Source of the DNA: an uncultured Salinisphaerales bacterium
Lineage (GTDB): Bacteria; Pseudomonadota; Gammaproteobacteria; Nevskiales; CAJXLF01
Reading direction: 5' to 3'
DNA length: 64,000 nt
NCBI GenBank assembly: GCA_913055805.1
Contig: CAJXLF010000002.1
Span: 124,001-188,000, forward strand
Part shown: piece by piece, positions 56,361-64,000 of the stretch
Position numbering within the stretch: the first letter of the stretch is position 1
How the letters are laid out: each line of letters starts with the position of its first letter
Program-made: the position numbers and the translations under genes
Notes under the pieces: generated by a model
Seen by the model: only the letters and a program-made list of their open reading frames with translations
The model's database searches: none
What the model was told of the DNA's origin: nothing

Positions 56361-56455
56361 TTCTCCCCCACGGATTCACTGTATTGATGAATTTATTAGC
56401 ACGCAAGCATCTTGCCGAGTTAACCTAAAGCCGCCATACGGAAAGCAATCCGAGA

Positions 56456-57986
<1,531 letters not shown>

Positions 57987-57997
<11 letters not shown>

Positions 57998-59432
57998 CGG
58001 CTTTCCAGTGACCGCGGCTGAATAGCCAGAGCGTGAACACGCCCACGGATGTTTCCGAGATAAACACCCCCCAGAAGACTCCGCTCTGCTCCAGCGCAAG
58101 AGGAACCGCCAGGTACCAGGACAAGGGAATCTGGATCAGCCAGAAGAACACCAGATTGATCTTGGTCGGCGTTACCGTGTCACCCGCGCCATTGAAGGCC
58201 TGCACCGCCACCATCCACCAGCCATAGACAAAGTAGGAATAGGAAAGAATTCGCAGCCATTCCCCGCCAATGGCTATGACCGCCGGATCATCGGAAAAGA
58301 TACCGATCAAGGATTCGTTGAACAGGAAAAACGCGATCGACACACAAATCATGAACGCCATGTTGTACCAGCCGATGGTCCACACCGAAGCTTCGGCGCG
58401 ACCGGGCTGACCCGCCCCCAGGTTCTGACCCACCAGTGTGGCCGCGGCGTTGGACATGCCCCAGGCGGGCATCAGGGTAAACATCATCATCCTGATCGTG
58501 ATAGTGGCGCCGGCCACCGCCTCACTACCTATGGACGCCAGGATTCGCATAAGGAAAATCCACGCCGTCATGGCCACCACCATCTGCCCGATCCCCCCCA
58601 GGGAGGTACGGACGATGTTGAACATGACCGCGCCACTCACTCGCAGTTGGGAATAAGCCACACGAATATGCTTGCCGCCCCTGAACAGCACCCACAGCTG
58701 CATCAGCACACCCGCCCCCCGACCGATATTGGTGGCGATGGCTGCTCCCTCGATGCCCATGGCAGGTATGGGCCCGAAACCGAAAATCAGCAAGGGATCC
58801 AGCACCAGGTTGAGGATGTTGGCGAACCACAGCACGCGCATGGCAATGGCCGCGTCACCCGCCCCGCGGTAAACCGCATTGATCACGAACAGCAGCATGA
58901 TGACGGCATTACCGCCCAGCATCCACTGTGTATAGCGGTAGCCGTATTGCAGACTCCAGGCATCAGCGCCCATAAAGGCGAGCAACTCCCTGGCAAAGAA
59001 AATTCCGGCAATACTGACCGGCAGGGACGCCAGCAGACCGATCAGGATCGACTGCACCGCGGCCACTCCGGCCGCCTCTCCGTTGCGCTCGCCGATACGC
59101 CGGGCAACCACTGCCGTCACTGCCATGGAAAGCCCCATGGCCACGGAATACAACAGGAAAAGATAGGTTTCGGTCAGCCCCACAGTTGCGATCGCTGAAG
59201 AACCCAGCTTGCCCACAAAATAGATATCGGCAATGGCAAAGGTGGACTCCATGAGCAGTTCAAGCATCATGGGAATGGCCAGCAGGAACACTGCCTTGCG
59301 TAACGGAATACGCGTGTAATCGGCTTCCGTCCCCTGAACGGCGTTCTTCAATTCGCGCCAGAGCGAGCCCTCCTGCCCACTCTGCCCGGGCGTGGCCGCA
59401 GCCGTTGTCATGGATTCCTGATCCGCACTCAT
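57987..59432 (-). CDS. MATE-family multidrug/cation efflux transporter
   Basis: 481 residues with about twelve membrane helices in two homologous halves. The first half starts [20 protein letters not shown] and has the family segment [15 protein letters not shown]; the second has the related [20 protein letters not shown]. Members export drugs or organic cations in exchange for Na+ or H+. The substrate cannot be told. Its 3' end overlaps the convergent CNB-rhodanese gene by 11 bases. It stands alone on its strand. Confidence 0.92.
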
Positions 59433-59503
59433 TTAACTTCCCTGGATAAGATTCACTTCCTGTGAACTGGTCGTTTCAGCGGCCTGATAATCGACTTCGT
59501 GGC

Positions 59504-61300
59504 CTATTCAAGATAATCGGCCTCGTCAAAGCCCTGCAGTATTTTCAGTGTGCCCATGAGATTGTGCTGCACATTGTCGCAACGTATCTCGTTGTTATAA
59601 ACCGTGGTGCGTATACCGCCACGGACCCGTTGCCGCAGCGCATCAGGCACATAGAACATGTCGACCTCATCGACAAACTGCAACTGCATCACGCTGCGCA
59701 AGCCCCTGCGTATTGCCTGCCGGTATCGCTCACTGCGCTTTTCATCCCCGGTGGCGCGGGCCAGTTCGAAGGCATCGATCAACCCCTCCAGGTAAACCCC
59801 GGTGGAAGAAGCGTGTGGCGGCCCGTAAGGCCGGTCGGGATTATAGAAGCGGCCCCGGGTATCCCGATATTCCGACTCGCTGTCCGGCAACTGCATTTCA
59901 TCCAGCAACCAGTCATTCATTTGATAGATGAAGGCCTGCAAATCAGCATTTTCCGTGATTTTCCAGACTTTGTAATAAGCCTGGGTATGCCAGGGAATGA
60001 AGGCCGGGTTTCGATTGGACGGTTTGAGATGCCAGTCCCGGTAATAACGGAAGGACGCCATAATGCGTTCCTGCATAGCCTTGTCACGGCTTTCCTCGAA
60101 CAGCGTGGCCCAGTAGAGCAGCGCCTCACCTGGATAGAAGTTCTGCACATCGTTGCGCCCGGCCGGCTTGTAGAACGTCTGGAAGGCGCCATTCGGCTGC
60201 CAGAGATATTCAATCGTGCGCTGCATGGCCTGTTCATACGCCTGCCAGCGTTGCCGTTGCGGATGCTCTGCAAGCGCCAGGGCGGCAAGCGCAACGGCGC
60301 CCAGTTTGACCTTGCCCTGCCACTCAATCAGTCCATAGTTCTCCTCTTGACGATAGAACTGCGAGAGGTTGTAGTCTATATTGTCGGCGGCACGCGCCAT
60401 CAAGGCCTCGTCCTGCCAGAATCTGGCAGCACGAATCATGGCAATGGTTGCCATCCACTGGCGGATCATATTGTTGGCCGTAGACTCCCGCCTGGCACTG
60501 GGCCAGTACTTGTAGGTCATGCGGCCGTCTTCATGCAGATTTGACGACATCCAGTCGGTTGCCAGACGCGCCAGGGTCCGGGTCGAGCTGGCATCAACCG
60601 ACTGCGGTTCGACAAATTGATTGCCTCGCTCCATTCTCACCGCGTAGCTTGCCTGTCTGTCCTGGCCGGCGAGCATGACCAGCCACTGGTCCGCTTCGAA
60701 ACGGCGATAACGTATATCCTGCAGTGAAGCCTTGTTTTTCACCCGGTACTGGCTGCGAACAATGCCGACCTCCCTGAGAAAATCCCGATTCGTACTCAGC
60801 ATGTAAGTCGGTGAAAAACGCTCTACGCCTTTTTCATGACTGAACTCCAGTCCTCGAATGCCGCGATAGATATTCGAGGACCAGCCCTTGTTGCGCATGG
60901 ATACCTCGCGGAAGTCATGTGCGAAGACCAATTCCATACTGTCCACCACACGCACGGAACGCCGGTCCGGCAGAGCCGCCTTCACGCTGTCTAGCACCTG
61001 CGTGATGGCGCTCAATGCGCTTTCTCCCTCTGCCCAGCCATGGGCAAGACGGCGGCCATTACGGCGGGCCGCTGCGTAGACAACCACCGGACCCGCCGCG
61101 AACTTCTCCTGCACCCCGGCAGGCAACGGCGATGACTCCTGCCACAACGACTGCACCAGTTCTGCAAGTACAGCAGCCTGTCCTGGTTCCAGAGGTGAAA
61201 CAGCTTCAGCCGCAGGGCGCTTTCCCGGCGCCAGCCACCACAGCAGGATGGCCAGTCCGGTCAGCAATGCCAGGCTCGATATCCAAAGCTTCTTTGACAT
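59504..61300 (-). CDS. Exported or anchored protein with helical (alpha/alpha) barrel, unknown function
   Basis: 598 residues from the ATG at 61300 (a TTG at 61306 is in frame). An N-terminal anchor (LWISSLALLTGLAILLWWLA) is followed by an alpha/beta part (about 60-200) and a helix-rich region (about 260-595) with NNMIRQWMATIAMIRAARFW, GLIEWQGKVKLGAVALAALA, FYPGEALLYWATLFEESRDK and RCDNVQHNLMG. The repeated helical-hairpin pattern resembles six-hairpin glycosidase folds, but no family is recognised. It lies downstream of the DUF1249 gene, separated by a hairpin. Confidence 0.55.
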   Translation of the reverse strand: MSKKLWISSLALLTGLAILLWWLAPGKRPAAEAVSPLEPGQAAVLAELVQSLWQESSPLPAGVQEKFAAGPVVVYAAARRNGRRLAHGWAEGESALSAITQVLDSVKAALPDRRSVRVVDSMELVFAHDFREVSMRNKGWSSNIYRGIRGLEFSHEKGVERFSPTYMLSTNRDFLREVGIVRSQYRVKNKASLQDIRYRRFEADQWLVMLAGQDRQASYAVRMERGNQFVEPQSVDASSTRTLARLATDWMSSNLHEDGRMTYKYWPSARRESTANNMIRQWMATIAMIRAARFWQDEALMARAADNIDYNLSQFYRQEENYGLIEWQGKVKLGAVALAALALAEHPQRQRWQAYEQAMQRTIEYLWQPNGAFQTFYKPAGRNDVQNFYPGEALLYWATLFEESRDKAMQERIMASFRYYRDWHLKPSNRNPAFIPWHTQAYYKVWKITENADLQAFIYQMNDWLLDEMQLPDSESEYRDTRGRFYNPDRPYGPPHASSTGVYLEGLIDAFELARATGDEKRSERYRQAIRRGLRSVMQLQFVDEVDMFYVPDALRQRVRGGIRTTVYNNEIRCDNVQHNLMGTLKILQGFDEADYLE

Positions 61301-61309
61301 ATTCAAGAA

Positions 61310-61327
61310 GGCCCGCTTTCGCGGGCC
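61310..61327 (-). terminator. Intercistronic hairpin between the DUF1249 gene and the helical-barrel gene
   Basis: A perfect 7-bp GC stem (ggcccgc 61310-61316, gcgggcc 61321-61327) with a tttc loop lies 9 bases upstream of the helical-barrel start. On the minus strand it is followed by TTCTTG, only a partial T-run, so it may attenuate rather than stop transcription or protect the upstream message. Confidence 0.45.
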
Positions 61328-61354
61328 CTGTGTATTTCAGTATAAAAACAGCTA

Positions 61355-61834
61355 TCAACGCTTCTGTGCATATCTTGGACGGTGCGAAGTCGCAAAGCCA
61401 TGACCATGCGTAAGCAGATAGTCCAGCCATTTGTTGAGAAAAAGATTCCTGCCCCAGCGGACGTCAACGGCCGATGCGGATTCGAAATCGAAATCGCCGA
61501 AATTCAGACTGCGCGGGTGCATACCGCAAGCCAGGACTTCGGCCAGCTGGGCATCATGGAAAAGGCGCACTTCCATATCCGGATCACTGACCCGCCCATC
61601 CGCTTCTTCAAAAAAATAGGTCAGATGCACGGTAGTCGTGTACTTGGTGCGCTCCACGACTCTCATATGCAGATCACGATCGGCAGAACTGCGGGAAACC
61701 GCCTCATCAAACGGTAAAGGCCATTCAGGCAGCAGTCTCAGCAAACGGCGATAATTCTGCTCATACAGCCCCATCAACCCCGAAAGATTCGGAGAAGAAG
61801 CCGGACGAAATACCTTGCGCGTCAGTACAGTCAT
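61355..61834 (-). CDS. DUF1249 protein (YqiB-like)
   Basis: I place the start at the ATG at 61834 (159 residues): TCAGGA lies 2 to 3 bases upstream, and the family alignment starts here. Key similarities to E. coli YqiB are LMGLYEQNYRRLLRLLP, VVERTKYTTTVHLTYFFEE, MEVRLFHDAQLAEVLACG and FLNKWLDYLLTHGHG. YqiB is of unknown function and in E. coli sits beside cpdA, the cAMP phosphodiesterase gene. Longer starts up to 62026 would enter the phosphoglucomutase gene. 61835-61967 is then the divergent promoter spacer. Confidence 0.82.
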   Translation of the reverse strand: MTVLTRKVFRPASSPNLSGLMGLYEQNYRRLLRLLPEWPLPFDEAVSRSSADRDLHMRVVERTKYTTTVHLTYFFEEADGRVSDPDMEVRLFHDAQLAEVLACGMHPRSLNFGDFDFESASAVDVRWGRNLFLNKWLDYLLTHGHGFATSHRPRYAQKR

Positions 61835-61967
61835 GTCCTGACTATACCGTATTCCCCATGTATGAAAAATTTCACGCGCGGGCCAATGAAAACTGATACG
61901 GGCAACATATCCGTCAAGAGAATCTGGCAGACTACTGGCTGAACAGATCATCCGATTAAGCAACTCC

Positions 61968-63584
61968 ATGTTTGTAAAGATCAGCCCCTTCAATGACCAG
62001 CGCCCTGGAACCGCCGGCCTGCGCAAGAAAGTCAGTGTCTTTCAGCAGCCGCATTACCTGGAAAGTTTTGCCGAGGCGATTTTTCGTTGTTGCCCGCAAC
62101 TGGACGGCGGCACTGTCGTCATCGGCGGTGACGGCCGTTACCACAACCGCCCGGCCATCCAGACGCTGGTGCGCATGGCGTCGGCGCATGGCGTGAAGAA
62201 AGTCGTGATCGGGCAACAGGGTCATCTATCGACACCGGCAGCCTCGCATTTGATACGCGAAACCGGCGCAGCCGGCGGTTTCCTGCTCACCGCCAGCCAT
62301 AATCCCGCCGGTCCGGACGGCGACTTCGGCATCAAATTCAATACGGAAACCGGTGGGCAGGCTTCGGAGCAACTCACCGAGGATATTTATCGTTGCACGC
62401 AAAGCCTGGATGGTTACCACGTCGCCGAGCCCTTCGACGTCGACCTCGACACGCCGGGCGCTTCGGAACATGAGGGCATGCAGATCGAGATCGTCGATCC
62501 GGTGCACAGCTATGCCGCGCTCATGCAGCAACTTTTTGACTTCGATGCCATCCGTAACCTGCTGGCCTCCGGATTTTCATTGTGCTTTGACGCCATGCAT
62601 GCCGTCACCGGTCCCTACGCCAGATGCATCCTGGGCGAACTGCTGGGCGCAACTGAAACCTCGCTGCTGAACTGCCAGCCGCAGGAGGATTTCGGAGGTG
62701 GTCACCCCGATCCCAACCTGGTCTATGCCCGGCAACTGGTCGACATCATGATGGGACAGGATGCGCCGGATTTCGGCGCCGCCTCGGACGGCGACGGTGA
62801 CCGCAACATGATTCTGGGCAAGCGCATATTCGTCTCGCCAGGTGACAGTCTGGCCGTACTGGCGGCCAATGCGCATCGCTTCCCGGGCTATGCCGGCGGG
62901 CTGCCGGGCGTGGCCCGTTCCATGCCTACTTCACGTGCCGTGGACGCCGTGGCGGAAGCCCTGGACATCCCCTGCTACGAGACACCGACCGGCTGGCGTT
63001 TCTTCTGCAACCTGCTGGAAGACGGCCGCATCGGTCTCTGCGGCGAAGAAAGTTTCGGCACCTCCTCGCATCACGCGCGTGAAAAGGACGGCCTGTGGGC
63101 CGCGCTGGCCTGGCTCAACCTGCTGGCGCTGGAAGGCAAATCCGTGGCCGGCGTCATGCAGGCGCACTGGCAGCGTTTCGGCCGGCATTATTATCAGCGC
63201 CAGGATTTCGAGAACCTGGACATGGCGCAAGCGGATCAGCTGATTACGGGCCTGCGGGACCGGCTGCCGTCACTGCAGGGCCAGACCCTGAACGGCCTGT
63301 ACATTTCTCAGGCCGACGAATTCGCCTATCACGACCCGGTCGACGGCTCGGTCAGCAAGCATCAGGGACTGCGCATTGTCATGGGCGAGGCGGCGCGTAT
63401 TGTCGTACGGCTGTCCGGCACCGGTACCGCCGGCGCCACATTGCGCCTGTACCTGGAACGCTACGAGCGCCAGGCAATCGATATGCAGCCCGAGGCTGCA
63501 CTCAGTGATCTGGCGGCCGCTGCACTGGAACTGCTCGACCTGCCGGCCCTCACCGGCCGCAACGCCCCCGACCTGGTGACCTGA
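61968..63584 (+). CDS. pgm: Phosphoglucomutase (alpha-D-glucose)
   Basis: Interconverts glucose-1-phosphate and glucose-6-phosphate. 538 residues beginning with the family start ISPFNDQRPGTAGLRKKV. The phosphoserine is Ser110 in LTASHNP. The Mg loop ASDGDGDRN is near residue 275, the sugar-binding GEESFGTSS near 360, and the phosphate-binding RLSGTGTAGATLRLYLE near the C-terminus. All catalytic parts are intact. It supplies Glc-1-P for RmlA and other sugar nucleotides. No strong ribosome-binding site precedes the ATG. Confidence 0.96.
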   Translation: MFVKISPFNDQRPGTAGLRKKVSVFQQPHYLESFAEAIFRCCPQLDGGTVVIGGDGRYHNRPAIQTLVRMASAHGVKKVVIGQQGHLSTPAASHLIRETGAAGGFLLTASHNPAGPDGDFGIKFNTETGGQASEQLTEDIYRCTQSLDGYHVAEPFDVDLDTPGASEHEGMQIEIVDPVHSYAALMQQLFDFDAIRNLLASGFSLCFDAMHAVTGPYARCILGELLGATETSLLNCQPQEDFGGGHPDPNLVYARQLVDIMMGQDAPDFGAASDGDGDRNMILGKRIFVSPGDSLAVLAANAHRFPGYAGGLPGVARSMPTSRAVDAVAEALDIPCYETPTGWRFFCNLLEDGRIGLCGEESFGTSSHHAREKDGLWAALAWLNLLALEGKSVAGVMQAHWQRFGRHYYQRQDFENLDMAQADQLITGLRDRLPSLQGQTLNGLYISQADEFAYHDPVDGSVSKHQGLRIVMGEAARIVVRLSGTGTAGATLRLYLERYERQAIDMQPEAALSDLAAAALELLDLPALTGRNAPDLVT

Positions 63585-63590
63585 TCGCCG

Positions 63591-64000
63591 TCAGTCCTTG
63601 TACACCGCCGGCTGCCTGGTCATGGACGCCTGTACCGCGGCCATCTGATTCGGCTGGCCAATAATCGATTTCTGCAGCGATTCTTCCAGCGCCAGACCGT
63701 CTGCGGGCGACGCCAGCCAGGCCTCGTTGAAGAGCTTCTTGGCACCGCGCGTGGCGTCCGGCGATTTGGCGGCAATGGTTGCGGCCAGTTCCAGCGCCAC
63801 GCTCCGGCTGTCCTGCTCAATACGCGTCACCAGGCCCAGTCGCAAGGCCTCCTCCGCCTCCACGATACGGCCGGTGTAAGTCAGTTCCTTGGCCACATCA
63901 AGGCGCGTCAGGCGCGTAATAGTCTGCGTAATGGCCATATCCGGAATCAGGCCATACTTGATTTCCATCACCGACATTTTCGTATCCGGCGCGGCAATAC
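63591..64000 (-). CDS. Enoyl-CoA hydratase/isomerase family protein (C-terminal part)
   Basis: The frame is open to the window end, so only the last 136 residues are seen, reading IAAPDTKMSVMEIKYGLIPD from the edge. This is the crotonase region that follows the second oxyanion-hole strand. The following helix KELTYTGRIVEAEEALRLGL with VTRI is typical of crotonases. Members act on acyl-CoA in beta-oxidation or related pathways; the active-site Glu region is outside or at the edge. It is convergent with pgm with a 6-base gap. Confidence 0.88.
   Translation of the reverse strand, partial: IAAPDTKMSVMEIKYGLIPDMAITQTITRLTRLDVAKELTYTGRIVEAEEALRLGLVTRIEQDSRSVALELAATIAAKSPDATRGAKKLFNEAWLASPADGLALEESLQKSIIGQPNQMAAVQASMTRQPAVYKD

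Noticed and set aside
59462-60544. A 360-codon plus-strand frame opposite the helical-barrel gene
   Set aside because: The minus-strand frame has an N-terminal anchor, a fold-like pattern and normal composition; this one looks like a shadow.
61967-61970. Divergent genes whose start codons overlap in CATG (pgm and the DUF1249 gene)
   Set aside because: The DUF1249 family alignment and a Shine-Dalgarno-like TCAGGA both place its real start at 61834, leaving a normal 133-base divergent spacer.

Overview
This window is chromosomal DNA from a gammaproteobacterium, probably an environmental relative of the Pseudomonas/Chromatiales side of the class. The evidence is gene order: nadB / rpoE(algU)-rseA-rseB-rseC-mucD, then lepA-lepB-DUF4845-rnc-era-recO-pdxJ-acpS beside a GacS/BarA-type kinase, and an sdhCDAB-sdhE-ygfX block with ygfZ divergent. 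No genus can be named from sequence reading alone. I saw no rRNA, tRNA, CRISPR array, prophage or insertion sequence. Genes are packed tightly, many with ATGA or TGATG overlaps. No gene-free stretch exceeds 300 bases; the longest are about 190 bases (13680-13868) and 180 bases (9095-9275).

Layout. 1-9094: 3' part of a hybrid histidine kinase, then the lepA-to-acpS translation, secretion and RNA-processing operon on the minus strand. 9276-13679: a small thiol protein and the sigma-E envelope-stress operon, with a recognisable sigma-E autoregulatory promoter. 13869-20008: nadB, and a succinate dehydrogenase operon that carries two different assembly factors. 20134-25336: ygfZ, the complete dTDP-L-rhamnose operon rmlBACD, and mtgA. 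25440-29043: msrA, two glutathione-transferase-like genes, a short-chain dehydrogenase and a small membrane protein.

29100-46575 is an accessory region. It holds two paralogous copies of a three-gene cassette: parvulin-type prolyl isomerase, HupE/UreJ-like membrane protein, DUF3604 (PHP-like) exported protein. Between and around them lie a TetR regulator, two metallo-beta-lactamase-fold hydrolases (one of the alkylsulfatase family), a tandem DsbA/HCCA-isomerase-like fusion, an unknown lipoprotein, an AraC regulator and a DCC-family protein. This looks like an export-linked catabolic or detoxification locus whose substrate cannot be read from the sequence.

46589-57997 is the most unusual part. 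A CHASE2 class III nucleotide cyclase is flanked by two proteins with related N-terminal cyclic-nucleotide-binding-like domains. One has a very long Glu-Pro repeat linker, an intact CNB domain and a rhodanese domain; the other shares its C-terminal helical module with the cyclase. Downstream on the same strand as the cyclase are a TPR/outer-membrane beta-barrel protein of Slam-like layout, a FecR-domain protein with a TbpB-like C-terminal barrel, and a large lipoprotein with cadherin-like repeats and a LamG-like end. I propose this as a candidate second-messenger-linked surface-protein system. 57987-64000: a MATE transporter, an unknown helical-barrel protein, a DUF1249 (YqiB-like) protein, phosphoglucomutase (which makes the glucose-1-phosphate used by RmlA) and the C-terminal part of an enoyl-CoA hydratase.
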